The notes under the pieces are model-generated. The model was not told the origin of the DNA. It ran no database searches and saw nothing but the letters and a program-made list of their open reading frames with translations. A stretch of DNA of 33,458 nt. Source: Candidatus Peribacteria bacterium (lineage in GTDB: Bacteria; Patescibacteriota; Gracilibacteria; UBA1369; 2-02-FULL-48-14). The stretch is taken from NCBI GenBank assembly GCA_943354505.1, contig CALRCE010000002.1:41070-74527 (forward strand). Reading direction: 5' to 3'. Below are positions 16,004-24,475 of the stretch, one piece after another; positions within the stretch are counted from its first letter, which is position 1; the number at the start of each line of letters is the position of its first letter. The translations under genes were made by a program, and so were the position numbers.

Positions 16004-17382
16004 GCCCTTTTCTTGGTACACCATAGAGTTGCGACTCCAAGCAAACTCACAGCAATCCCAATGTACATGGGCTCAATTCCCATTCGATACACGGGCCAAC
16101 CAAATTCAACATTCATCCAACCTTCCGCAAGCCAAAGGGAGGAAGCCAAGGCCGTGCAGCACATCACCACCAACATAGAGCGATCCGAAAAGCGTTTCTT
16201 GCTGAACAAAATAGTGAGAATAGGAACCAACATCGTCGCCACCCCAACGGTGCCCAAAGCATAAATGATGCCGATCACCGATTCAAAGAAGTAAATGAAG
16301 ACCAAACAGGTCAAGAGGGTGAGAACGATCCCCGCTCGGGTCAGTGTTTTAAGCTCGGTCAATTTGAAGCGAGCCTTTAAAAAGTCCACAGAAACGACAC
16401 TGCTGCTGGCGAACAAAAAGGCATCCACCGTCGACATGATGATGGAGAGGATGCCCACCAAAAAGAGACCTCGCATTCCCACCGGCAACACCGCATTCGA
16501 GAGGGTGAAATAAGCCATTTGAGGATCCGCATCCGGGAAGGCAGCTCTGGCGTATAAACCGGTGGCCAAAGTCATCATGTCAAAAATCAACCAACAGACA
16601 ATGGAAATAAAGACCCCTTTCTTAGCCACTTCTCCAGACTTTGCCGCGTAGCAACGTTGATAAAAGCTAGGATCCACAAAAGTCCAAAACGCAATGAAGC
16701 CCCACACCACAATGGTTTGCCAACTCAATTCCCCTTGAAAAGTGAGATGCGTAGCCGGCAAGTGGGCTTGGAGGAATTCCCAGCCTCCGTAGTGCAAGAC
16801 GCTCATCACGGTCAACACGGCAAAACCAAGGAACATGAAGATGAATTGAAAAGCATCCGTACGAATCACAGCCTTAAAGCCTCCCACCCAAATGTAGAGG
16901 GCACTCACACAAAGAGCGAAGAGCAGTGCAGCATTGAAGCTGATTCCAAAAAAATCTCTAAAAATAAGACCCAATGACAGCACGTAAGGAGCGGGGGAGC
17001 TCATGATGAAACTCATCAACGCAGCGAGCTTTGCACTTTTAGGCCCCACCTTCTCTTTGAATTGATCCGCGACCGTGGTCAGCTTGCTGGCATGCACTTT
17101 TTTCGCAATCAAAAAAGCAAATAATAGATAAACGACGTACCAAACGAGACCGTTCACAACCCAAGCCACCACTCCATTGTAAAAAACAAATTCCCCAACG
17201 CCCAAAATGGCTCCGTACCAAGTCGTCACCAAACTCATCACAAACAGCGGCAAGGTCAAACGACGAGAGGCCAAAAGATAACTTTCGTCGTCCATTTTTT
17301 TGCGTGAAAAGGCCAAGCCAATTCCAAAGAGAACTAAAAAGTAGGCGGCGACAATGCCAGTGTCAAGCGTCGAGAGATCCAT
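16000..17382 (-). CDS. sodium:solute symporter, probable thiamine transporter
   Basis: A 460-residue protein of the sodium:solute symporter (SSS) family with about 12-13 membrane helices (for example GIVAAYFLVLFGIGLAFS at the N-terminus). Family marks include a cytoplasmic loop with YLLASRRLTLP, GAILGVGEF in the region equivalent to the Na+/substrate core, and WVGGFKAVIRTDAFQ. The gene overlaps the end of the thiamine pyrophosphokinase gene by 20 bp and so lies in an operon preceded by a TPP riboswitch. SSS members under TPP riboswitch control (ThiV in comparative-genomic studies) are predicted thiamine importers; the same role is inferred here. The TAG stop overlaps the pyrD stop. Confidence 0.88.
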   Translation of the reverse strand: MDLSTLDTGIVAAYFLVLFGIGLAFSRKKMDDESYLLASRRLTLPLFVMSLVTTWYGAILGVGEFVFYNGVVAWVVNGLVWYVVYLLFAFLIAKKVHASKLTTVADQFKEKVGPKSAKLAALMSFIMSSPAPYVLSLGLIFRDFFGISFNAALLFALCVSALYIWVGGFKAVIRTDAFQFIFMFLGFAVLTVMSVLHYGGWEFLQAHLPATHLTFQGELSWQTIVVWGFIAFWTFVDPSFYQRCYAAKSGEVAKKGVFISIVCWLIFDMMTLATGLYARAAFPDADPQMAYFTLSNAVLPVGMRGLFLVGILSIIMSTVDAFLFASSSVVSVDFLKARFKLTELKTLTRAGIVLTLLTCLVFIYFFESVIGIIYALGTVGVATMLVPILTILFSKKRFSDRSMLVVMCCTALASSLWLAEGWMNVEFGWPVYRMGIEPMYIGIAVSLLGVATLWCTKKRA

Positions 17383-18043
17383 AAGAACGAAGGTTAAGGG
17401 TAGACGAAAGGAGAGCGCTCACATGCTCAATAGGAACGATGGCGATGAGGCCTTCTTCCGTTTGTTCAATGTGAACATGAGTTTCAGTGGTTTCATTGGA
17501 CGTGCCAATCATTTGGCCTTGCTCCATAGTCAGGCCGTCGAGCGGATATTTAAGGCCCTCGGAACTGAGCAGCACCGTGCGTTTGAGAGGATAAAGTGAA
17601 AAACGTGTGCCCAGCGGAAGTTGAACGCGGAAACTTTTTGGAAGGCGAACGATGACATCTTCTTTCGAAAAGAAAACGATTTGTTTGTGAGCGTATTTCT
17701 CCATCACATGAAGAATCTCCAAGGTGTGGTCAAAACGCTTCCCGATGAAACCCAAGGCCAAATAAAGAGGGGCCTCCACTTCGTTTAAACACTTCTCCAA
17801 ATCCGTGGAATCTTGCTCTTCAATGTGCACCACACGACTCTCACGTTCAAAAAAATCACGGTCTCTCAAAGAATCCATGTCTCCGATCACCGCATAAGGA
17901 AGCACCGAAAAATCATGCAAAACATTTGCGCCCCCATCGGCGGCGATGAGAGGGTGGGCGTCGGAGTACAAACTGCGAAACTGCTGTTCAGACAGCTCGC
18001 CGTCTCCGACCAGAAAGACGGGGGATTGAAATTGAAAAGTCAT
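17363..18043 (-). CDS. thiN: thiamine pyrophosphokinase
   Basis: A 226-residue enzyme that transfers pyrophosphate from ATP to thiamine, giving the cofactor TPP. The catalytic N-terminal domain shows AADGGANVLHD and YAVIGDMDSLRDRD, then QDSTDLEKCLNE, the conserved acidic and threonine residues that bind metal and ATP. ALGFIGKRFDHTLEIL matches the usual GA-x-GGR-x-DH segment. The C-terminal thiamine-binding beta domain includes LSSEGLKYPLDG and the TSNE segment. Length is normal. Directly upstream lies a TPP riboswitch, and the symporter gene overlaps its 3' end. Salvage of imported thiamine is the natural reading. Confidence 0.95.
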   Translation of the reverse strand: MTFQFQSPVFLVGDGELSEQQFRSLYSDAHPLIAADGGANVLHDFSVLPYAVIGDMDSLRDRDFFERESRVVHIEEQDSTDLEKCLNEVEAPLYLALGFIGKRFDHTLEILHVMEKYAHKQIVFFSKEDVIVRLPKSFRVQLPLGTRFSLYPLKRTVLLSSEGLKYPLDGLTMEQGQMIGTSNETTETHVHIEQTEEGLIAIVPIEHVSALLSSTLNLRSYGSLDA

Positions 18044-18044
18044 T

Positions 18045-18125
18045 GCGTGTTTCCTTTCGCCGGTGTGAACCGTGGCAAGTTATGAGGGTATGTTCTCAGC
18101 CCCGACCGGGCACCCCTAACAGCGC
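18045..18125 (-). promoter_or_regulatory. TPP riboswitch controlling thiN and the symporter
   Basis: On the minus strand, AGGGGTGCCCGG, the hallmark GGGGCTGAGA, ACATACCCTCATAACTTG and CACCGGCGAAAGGAAA follow the order of the TPP (THI-box) aptamer. P1 can form between GCGCTGTT (18118-18125) and AACACGC at the 3' end, with one bulged base. The start codon of thiN is one base beyond P1. The only Shine-Dalgarno-like sequence, AAAGGAAA, lies inside the conserved aptamer core, so TPP binding would block translation initiation directly without a separate expression platform. Confidence 0.92.
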
Positions 18126-18129
18126 CTGA

Positions 18130-18159
18130 AGCATACCGCTTCCTAGAAATACTTTGCAA
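18130..18159 (-). promoter_or_regulatory. promoter of the riboswitch-thiN operon
   Basis: Reading the minus strand, TTGCAA (18154-18159) and TATGCT (18130-18135) are spaced by 18 bp. A transcript starting about 7 bp further on would begin right at the 5' strand of the TPP aptamer. The -35 lies inside the end of the FAD oxidoreductase gene. Confidence 0.6.
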
Positions 18160-19426
18160 TGCCATGTGAAAGGGCATAAGTGACCGGTGTTCCCAGCAGA
18201 GTTTGAAGACGAGAACCAATCACAAATTTTCGTCTCGGTGAAAAATCTTCATCAAATTCGTGCCGGTTTTTTAAAATGGTGTCGGCCGCATAAGTGCCGA
18301 GCGCCGCAGCCCAAGGCAGACCCGTCGCGGCTCCCACGTAATAAACCGCCTTATTATTCCCATCGGGACCCAAAACTGGAAGCAGGTCTTTGCTCACGCC
18401 CAACATTCCCGGCCACACACTTCCCAGTTCAAAATGCAGCTCGGGAAACTTCTTATGAATGTAAGCCTTCAAACGTTTCGCAAAGCGTTCGTTCGTAGTA
18501 CTCAACTCATGAGCATAAGTATAGAACAAGTCCCCTCCACCGATCAGGAGTCGATTGCCCCCAGTGAGTCTGAAATAGTTGTAAACAAGATCCGTGTCCC
18601 AAACCATGAGTGGACCTTGAGGAAACAGCCTTTTGACCTGATCCGCATTCAAGGGCTTTGTGATGCCCAAAAAAGTTTGTACGTGATAAATCTCTTTTTT
18701 AAGCACATCCAATTCAGGGATGAATCGATCCGTACAAACAAAGATGTGTTTTGCAGTAATTTCACCTTTTTGCGTGAAAACTTTTTGACCGTCAATTCTA
18801 TCCACTTTTGTATCCTCAAAAATTAGCACGCCGGCTTTTTTGAGGACTTTTTTCATGCCTTGGCAATAAAGATAGGAATTCATTCCAAAAGTCTCTGGAT
18901 AACGCACAGCACCGGCATACAAGTTGGACCCAACAAGCTCTCGAACAGCCACTGAATCAAAGAGTTCACTGGGATAGCCCAATTTTTTGCGAGCCTCATG
19001 CTCTTTTTGTACGTGGCAAAAACCAGATGCAGTGTTGGCGATGAGCAAAGAATCCTGAATGTGATGGTCACAAGGAATCTGATTCTGCTCGATATTTTTT
19101 CTAATCTTTTCAACCCCACTTTGAACAAATTGCCAAATCTTTTTTGCCTTCTTAGGTCCGTAGCTGCTGAGCAAAGAACTGAGTTCAATTTCAGAGTCAG
19201 GGGTGATGAACCCCGAGGTTTTCCCACTGGCTCCTGCTCCGCAAAAGTCACGTTCGAGCAAAACGACAGGGACACCGGCCTCATTGAGAGCTTGAGCACA
19301 CGAAAGTCCAGCAACGCCTCCGCCCACCACGACCACGGTTGTTTCAAGTTTTCCAGAAAACGCTGGGTCACGAGGAGTAGGCTTCAGGCCATACCAGTGA
19401 ACAGAATTAGAAATCTTTTTGACCAT
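18143..19426 (-). CDS. FAD-dependent amine/amino-acid oxidoreductase (DAO family)
   Basis: A 427-residue flavoprotein. The Rossmann FAD motif is VVVVGGGVAGLSCAQALNEAG followed by the acidic strand end LLERD. Next comes GAGASGKTSGF, the FAD-contact loop seen in gamma-glutamylputrescine-oxidase-like proteins. The C-terminal FAD-binding GAATGLPWAAALGTYAAD closes the family signature. The N-terminal NSVHWYGLKPTPR also resembles PuuB-like oxidases. The substrate is unknown, and the distance from thiN (separate promoter) gives no reason to call it ThiO. I chose the ATG at 19426; an upstream ATG at 19483 would extend into the cysteine-rich frame that belongs to the preceding lipoprotein gene. It follows that gene on the same strand. 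Confidence 0.87.
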   Translation of the reverse strand: MVKKISNSVHWYGLKPTPRDPAFSGKLETTVVVVGGGVAGLSCAQALNEAGVPVVLLERDFCGAGASGKTSGFITPDSEIELSSLLSSYGPKKAKKIWQFVQSGVEKIRKNIEQNQIPCDHHIQDSLLIANTASGFCHVQKEHEARKKLGYPSELFDSVAVRELVGSNLYAGAVRYPETFGMNSYLYCQGMKKVLKKAGVLIFEDTKVDRIDGQKVFTQKGEITAKHIFVCTDRFIPELDVLKKEIYHVQTFLGITKPLNADQVKRLFPQGPLMVWDTDLVYNYFRLTGGNRLLIGGGDLFYTYAHELSTTNERFAKRLKAYIHKKFPELHFELGSVWPGMLGVSKDLLPVLGPDGNNKAVYYVGAATGLPWAAALGTYAADTILKNRHEFDEDFSPRRKFVIGSRLQTLLGTPVTYALSHGIAKYF

Positions 19427-19454
19427 AAAAATTCGTTTTTGGAAAAGAAATCTT

Positions 19455-19584
19455 TTACAGTTGACGTTCGGTACAAACTCCACTCACACACGCTGCTTCG
19501 TAGTTTGGACAGTCGAGCATGCAGCCGCCTTCTCTTGACTCAGAGGGAAGGGATTCGTAAAGACGGTTTTCACATGTAGCCCCC
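19455..19584 (-). pseudogene. displaced cysteine-rich C-terminal part of the lipoprotein
   Basis: In the frame reached by deleting one base from the G5 run, the minus strand reads ATCENRLYESLPSESREGG, then CMLDCPNYEAACVSGVCT and ends ERQL-stop. The five cysteines in C-x3-C, C-x4-C type spacing look like a genuine small disulfide-stabilised domain, not random sequence. The FAD oxidoreductase ATG follows 28 nt after its stop. It was too short to stand as its own gene with a convincing start; a 55-residue frame with ATG at 19622 is possible but overlaps the lipoprotein. Confidence 0.6.
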
Positions 19585-20040
19585 TTGAGGCTCTGGCAAA
19601 GCCTGCACTTCCTCTTGAGCATCAATCAAGTCAAACATGAACTGTACGAATTCAGCCCTATCCGAGCTGGTGTCCGAACAAGACCATTCGGCACTTTGAG
19701 TGGAGCCAGCCATCTGCACCTCAAGGGAGTAGTGAATGCACGGAGCCATGATGACGCTCACTCCATTTGGATCCACGACGGGTTCCGTGAACACATTCAA
19801 CTCTTCAACCTTCGCTTGAATGCTCGCAATCTGGTCCTCGCTCAAAATCAAGGAAACCGTAATGGGATCATCCACCACCATGTCTTTGGTGTAAGTGTCG
19901 TCAAAAGTGTTGAGTTCATTGTCGTTGGGTCCGTAACCAAATTTGAAGTCGATACCAAACGCTTCTCCAGAACTTTGAGGATTCGTCGAACAGGCCACAA
20001 GTAAAACGCTCAAGAACAGACCAAAGTAGATTTTTCGCAT
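19570..20040 (-). CDS. lipoprotein, probably frameshifted near its C-terminus
   Basis: A 156-residue exported lipoprotein. The signal peptide MRKIYFGLFLSVLLVACS carries a lipobox (LVAC), so Cys17 would be lipidated. The mature part has no family I recognise; it has a beta-type stretch (VVDDPITVSLILSEDQIASIQAKVEEL) and two cysteines in APCIHYSLEV and AEWSCSDT that may pair. The frame stops at PQGGYM, just after a run of five G (19580-19584 as C on the plus strand). Removing one G would continue the protein for about 39 residues in a cysteine-rich frame that ends at 19455. The gene is divergent from the aminotransferase-like gene and precedes the FAD oxidoreductase. Confidence 0.75.
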   Translation of the reverse strand: MRKIYFGLFLSVLLVACSTNPQSSGEAFGIDFKFGYGPNDNELNTFDDTYTKDMVVDDPITVSLILSEDQIASIQAKVEELNVFTEPVVDPNGVSVIMAPCIHYSLEVQMAGSTQSAEWSCSDTSSDRAEFVQFMFDLIDAQEEVQALPEPQGGYM

Positions 20041-20180
20041 GAGTGGAGAATAAGGACACGAGGAGGATAAGCCAAAGAGCCAAAAAAGTCCATTTCTCGC
20101 ATCCTAAAATTCCTAGATTGACTCAGGTGTTGGAAAGTGAGAATGTGTCTACAATAAGCCATTATTCCAATAATCAAAGA

Positions 20181-22043
20181 ATGGTAGCAAGCCCCACGAT
20201 AAGAAGATTGGGAGGAGAAGAAGCGCCTTTGATCGTGGACGGACTTCAGTCCCGAGAAGCAGACCGAAGAAGAGAAAGTCGTAGCCAGACCGTGACAGAG
20301 ACCAGAACGAGTTTTCGTCGCGTACTGGATGCAGCTCAAGCTCCATCAAGAGTCGAAAAAGTGCTTGAAACGGGAGAGCAACCCATTGATGAAATTCGGG
20401 ATGCAATTCAACTGCGCATCGCTGAAGCAGTCTCAGATGACGATCCAAAGGATTGCCATTTCTTTTCTATGGATGCACTTTCTGTCATTCGTGGAATGGT
20501 GAGAGAGCTCATGTCCAAAGGCTGGGTGCCCTCGATTCGACACAGCATCTACGATCGTTTCGGAACGCCGCTCTACCCTCTCAATGAAATCGGAGAATCA
20601 GAACCGCTCGCGGAAGGAGGAAGATTCATCGCTCTGACGCGAATGCCAAGAGGATTCATTGCCAGCTCCTTCAGAAAACCACGGACACCTGGGTATGTGG
20701 CTGAGCTCGCCAACACTAAACAATTGAAGTTTGGTCCCGAAGTGGCCGACACAGGATACATCGCAGTGGCCATGTGCAACGTAGCGGACAAAGACTCAGT
20801 CACGCTTGAATCGATCCCAAAAAAAGACGGAAACAACTGGGACACTCCTCAAACCATACCCAACATCAACTACGAATGTCCTCCTTTGGAAGGCATCAAA
20901 CAATACGGCACAGGTTTATTCGAAGGGATGAGTGTAGAACGCAACCAGGAAGGAGAAGTGGCGGTCTTCCGTTTGAGAGACCATTGGGAAAGAATGAACA
21001 AGGGCGGACTCAAATTGGGCATGCCAGAAATTCCTTTCGAACTCTTTGAAAAGATGGTCCAAGACGTGATTCAAGCAAACTGGGAATACATTCCTGAATG
21101 TGGAAAAGGAAGAATGTACTTGAGGCCAAACTGGTTCGATCACGGAGGGGCACTCAGAGTTAAAAATTCAGGCCGCTTTGCCCTCACCATTTCAGCGATT
21201 CCCATTGCCAGCGCCGAAGGTTACTTCACAAAAGGCAGAAAAAAATTCTTCATGGCCAAGGGAAGGGCTCGCGTGGCGGAAGGAGGTGCCAGTGGCACTT
21301 TAAAGTTGGACGGAAATTACGCCACCACCATCAAGTTGATTGAAAACGCAGAAGCAAAAGGAATGGCGGGAGTGATTTTTACGAACTCCACGGGAGCCAG
21401 AGTCGAAGAGACCAACGCTTCCAGCGTGATCTTCATTAAAGTGGAATACGGTCAAGGTGCAGGTGGCGAAAAACGCATCAAAAAAATAAGAATCATCACG
21501 CCTTCACTCGATCACGGGACCATTTTAAAGAGCAACACACGAGATGCGATCCTTGAAGACGCGAGAGCGAGAGGAGTGGTCGATCAAGATCCAGACGCTA
21601 AGATCGAATGGACGGTGGAAGAAACCGATGTCTCTCCCGATCAAGTGCGAGCGTGGGCAGAGGAAGCGAGAGACAATCCAGACGAAAAAGGCTTTGAAGC
21701 CATTGCCGTTGGAACCGCCGCCGTGATCTCGGCTATTCACGAAATTCAAGTGGGAAGCGTGGATCCTGAAAGTTTAGATCTTTCAGAAGACGGAGACTTG
21801 ATCCAAATCACCCAGCCCACCGCTAACCCAACAGAAGAAGGCAGAGGAGCAGCAAGCCAACTTATTTTTGAAGCCTTGGCGGGATTCAAATCGGGAGAGG
21901 CACAAAGTGAATTACGAGAGATTTATAAACAAACTCCGGCTAGCAATGCCAATTACGCAGATCTTGGAAAACGATTGGGAGTGGTAGAAAACTATTTAAG
22001 TATCGTCGAAGCCCCAAAGGATAGGCAGCGAGTAGCGGCCTAA
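20181..22043 (+). CDS. enlarged class IV aminotransferase (branched-chain aminotransferase-like)
   Basis: A 620-residue protein with a PLP fold-type IV core like IlvE. From about residue 242 it shows YGTGLFEGMSV, then the conserved arginine stretch FRLRDHWERMNKGGLKLGMP, MYLRP, and VAEGGASGTLKLDGNYATT with the probable PLP lysine at about 375. Next come EETNASSVIFI, LDHGTILKSNTRDAIL and GTAAVIS near 511. The N-terminal ~240 residues are far longer than in ordinary enzymes of ~350 residues and match nothing I know. About 100 extra residues follow the core. GTG at 20043 is possible, but it lies 2 bp from a divergent start. The ATG at 20181 has a TACAAT hexamer at 20150 before it, so I prefer it, with modest certainty. 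Substrate is not certain. Confidence 0.75.
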   Translation: MVASPTIRRLGGEEAPLIVDGLQSREADRRRESRSQTVTETRTSFRRVLDAAQAPSRVEKVLETGEQPIDEIRDAIQLRIAEAVSDDDPKDCHFFSMDALSVIRGMVRELMSKGWVPSIRHSIYDRFGTPLYPLNEIGESEPLAEGGRFIALTRMPRGFIASSFRKPRTPGYVAELANTKQLKFGPEVADTGYIAVAMCNVADKDSVTLESIPKKDGNNWDTPQTIPNINYECPPLEGIKQYGTGLFEGMSVERNQEGEVAVFRLRDHWERMNKGGLKLGMPEIPFELFEKMVQDVIQANWEYIPECGKGRMYLRPNWFDHGGALRVKNSGRFALTISAIPIASAEGYFTKGRKKFFMAKGRARVAEGGASGTLKLDGNYATTIKLIENAEAKGMAGVIFTNSTGARVEETNASSVIFIKVEYGQGAGGEKRIKKIRIITPSLDHGTILKSNTRDAILEDARARGVVDQDPDAKIEWTVEETDVSPDQVRAWAEEARDNPDEKGFEAIAVGTAAVISAIHEIQVGSVDPESLDLSEDGDLIQITQPTANPTEEGRGAASQLIFEALAGFKSGEAQSELREIYKQTPASNANYADLGKRLGVVENYLSIVEAPKDRQRVAA

Positions 22044-22070
22044 GGAGTCCAAGCGCTCAGAATCTAGAGC

Positions 22071-22099
22071 TTGACAGATGATATCTATTGTTTTATAAT
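22071..22099 (+). promoter_or_regulatory. consensus sigma-70-type promoter
   Basis: TTGACA (22071-22076), a 17-bp spacer and TATAAT (22094-22099) match the consensus at all twelve positions. It drives the peptidoglycan hydrolase gene, whose ATG at 22122 would have a leader of about 16 nt. It is the strongest promoter in the window by sequence. Confidence 0.88.
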
Positions 22100-22121
22100 A
22101 GCGGCCCATTATGCTATCTTA

Positions 22122-24443
22122 ATGCGAAATCCTTTCCCTGAACTCCAAGACGCAATACAGCGAGCAGCGAAAAATGAAAAACTCAGAAAGGGTCTTCGTG
22201 AAGCGGGCAATTTAGGCGAACGGGGTGTCAAAACGGGTTGTAACCTAATAAAGCACTACAAGCTACGTTTACTTCTATTAGCCTGCCCTTTGCTTTCTTC
22301 GGACCAAGGCCCTGTACGGGACGAGATCGGTATAGTGGACGAAACAAATAGCCCCGCTGGAGTTTTTGATAATTATCAGCAAGAAGCTAAAAAAGACATT
22401 AAAAAGGCTTTAGAAGAAAAGAAAGGAAAACTTTCAGAAGAAAGCACCATTTTACAAGAAGCCTTGGATTACCCCGAAGACGAACTGATGGCACTCGCAA
22501 TCAAAGAGAGCAGATTGGATCCAAAGGCTAGAAATGGAGGCTATCTTCAGTTGACTCAAAGTGCCATTTCAGATCTTGAAAGGGTGTTTAAACATAGAGA
22601 TTTCTCTCTCAATGCTGGCCCAGAACAGAATATCGAACAAGGAGCGATGTATCTTGCACTGATTCAAGAAAAATACATTTCAAAACACCCGCTCGCAAAG
22701 GATATGAGTGAGGCAGATCAACGAGCCTTGGCTCACTTTTTCTACAATATGGGCCCAACGGCCGGTGTAAGGCTTTGGGAAGAAACGGGTGCTAAAACTT
22801 TGGAAGAATTTGAAGCCGGCATCGTAGAAATCTTGGGAAACAGGATGAGCAACTGGAACGCGATAGGCATCGACATCGTCGGACCATCCTCAACCGATAC
22901 GGTTGAAGACCCCAATTATCATGTGGAGTATAAACAATCCGGTGCAGAAGCCATTTACCTTGAAAAAACGGAAGGTAAGAAAACAGGTTACGAGGCAATT
23001 CTTAAAGAGCCTTTCTTCAAGGGTTCACACTATCCAACCGTTGAAAAAGTAATCATTTCTTTACGTTACCTCCATCTGACAGATGCAATTGCAGATGAAC
23101 TCAAAGATCCAAACTCTCGAGAAACTTATCTCGCAGAAATGTTTGGTGAAACCGAACAGACGCAGGAAAAACCAAGTTTCACCTCTAGAACGGTTCGAAA
23201 AGGAGAAAGCCTCTGGACCTTAAGTCAAGAATCGGGCGTGAGTGTCGACTACCTCAAGGGGCTGAATAAACTTTCTAGTGATTCTCTTGAAGAAGGCAGT
23301 GTCCTTAAAGTACCAAGCCCAAGTCTTCTAGCTAGAAATTACTTGTACAACACTAAAATTGGTTCACAAAAGAGAACTTGGATACAAGTGAGTCCGGGGA
23401 AAGGATTCTACTCGACATTGGTTGAAAACGATGGGTACAAAAAATATTTATCACAGTCAGCTCCCATCGAGCAGGAGGACATAGAAGAAGTGGTGTTCAT
23501 GTTCAATAAGACCTTCAATCCAGAGTTTGCTACGGTAGAAAGCACTCGAGACATTCCACTTGGCACTTTAATTTGGATCCCCAATGTTCAGTATTTCATT
23601 GACTATTTTAAGGACACGGTAGGGAAGAAAGACACTCCAGAGGCCGATCCCGACGACGAAAGTGAAGAAGCCTCAGCTGGATTTGGAACCATTCCTTCAG
23701 GGCCACTCAACTCGAAAGTGGCGGGTCAGTATGTAAAAAAGTCTGGATCTCATTGGGTTCTTGATACAGCAGAAACAAGAGAAGGCGCTCAAGCGTTCCC
23801 TAAGAAATCTTGGGGAGACCATCCCACTTGGACCGTGGCAGGAGATCTAAAGCGAAGGCGTTTTGGAGGGAATGATGGATTAAAAGAAGTGAGGTGGATC
23901 GTTTTACATGCCACGATTTCTTCGGACTCACATTCCACAGTGAATCGTGAATTGGCTCACTTTGCAGTAGAAAGAGATGGGACCATTGAATACATCGTGT
24001 CAGTGAATAAAGCGGACAAGGCGAGTGATAAAATCCCACCGCATGCAGGGAAATCGTGTTGGGATGGGGTGCAGGATCTCAATCGCTATGCAGTAGGGAT
24101 TGAAGTGGTGGCGAACGGTGGGCAAAATTGGAGCGCGGCTCAATACGATTCAGTTGGAGACTTAGTACATTGGCTCGGAGGTTACTATGGACTCGAAGAG
24201 CGCGACGTGCTGACCCACAAACAAATCGCAGCAGATCCTCGTTATGGACGCGGGCGCAAGTCAGATCCTTACGCGGACAGCGCAGCTACTTTTTGGGCAA
24301 ATTTGGATCTGCCTAATAACTCGAACGAATTGGATCTCTGTGTTGCACGTGGAACCACAAAAGCAAACACGAGCGCAATTAAAAGCGATGGCAATCACAC
24401 AGGAGTGTGGATGGGTTTACAAGCAGCAGAGACAAACTTCTAA
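22122..24443 (+). CDS. modular peptidoglycan hydrolase: transglycosylase-like, LysM and amidase domains
   Basis: A 773-residue cell-wall enzyme. After a short N-terminal region with a hydrophobic segment (KLRLLLLACPLL, about 47-58) that may anchor it, a lysozyme-like lytic transglycosylase domain spans about 115-245. Its catalytic glutamate is probably E129 in LAIKESRLDP, and GGYLQLT and FFYNMGP are also typical. A LysM glycan-binding repeat follows at about 354-398 (RTVRKGESLWTLSQESGV). The C-terminal amidase_2 domain (588-728) has the zinc ligands near H596 (VLHATI) and H699 (THKQIA) with D715, plus H641 in PPHAGKSCW. It would cut both glycan strands and the stem-peptide link. A longer frame starting at 22071 actually begins at the -35 box, so the ATG at 22122 is used. 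Confidence 0.9.
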   Translation: MRNPFPELQDAIQRAAKNEKLRKGLREAGNLGERGVKTGCNLIKHYKLRLLLLACPLLSSDQGPVRDEIGIVDETNSPAGVFDNYQQEAKKDIKKALEEKKGKLSEESTILQEALDYPEDELMALAIKESRLDPKARNGGYLQLTQSAISDLERVFKHRDFSLNAGPEQNIEQGAMYLALIQEKYISKHPLAKDMSEADQRALAHFFYNMGPTAGVRLWEETGAKTLEEFEAGIVEILGNRMSNWNAIGIDIVGPSSTDTVEDPNYHVEYKQSGAEAIYLEKTEGKKTGYEAILKEPFFKGSHYPTVEKVIISLRYLHLTDAIADELKDPNSRETYLAEMFGETEQTQEKPSFTSRTVRKGESLWTLSQESGVSVDYLKGLNKLSSDSLEEGSVLKVPSPSLLARNYLYNTKIGSQKRTWIQVSPGKGFYSTLVENDGYKKYLSQSAPIEQEDIEEVVFMFNKTFNPEFATVESTRDIPLGTLIWIPNVQYFIDYFKDTVGKKDTPEADPDDESEEASAGFGTIPSGPLNSKVAGQYVKKSGSHWVLDTAETREGAQAFPKKSWGDHPTWTVAGDLKRRRFGGNDGLKEVRWIVLHATISSDSHSTVNRELAHFAVERDGTIEYIVSVNKADKASDKIPPHAGKSCWDGVQDLNRYAVGIEVVANGGQNWSAAQYDSVGDLVHWLGGYYGLEERDVLTHKQIAADPRYGRGRKSDPYADSAATFWANLDLPNNSNELDLCVARGTTKANTSAIKSDGNHTGVWMGLQAAETNF

Positions 24444-24475
24444 GTAGGTATGATTAAGAATGGACCATTTTAAAA

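Noticed and set aside
18143-19426. The FAD oxidoreductase as glycine oxidase ThiO of thiamine synthesis
   Set aside because: It lies before the riboswitch with its own upstream partner, and its motifs fit PuuB-like oxidases at least as well; no other thiamine-synthesis gene is present.
22071-22121. A longer start for the peptidoglycan hydrolase at TTG 22071
   Set aside because: That TTG is the first base triplet of a perfect -35 box and the added residues cover the promoter; the ATG at 22122 is right.
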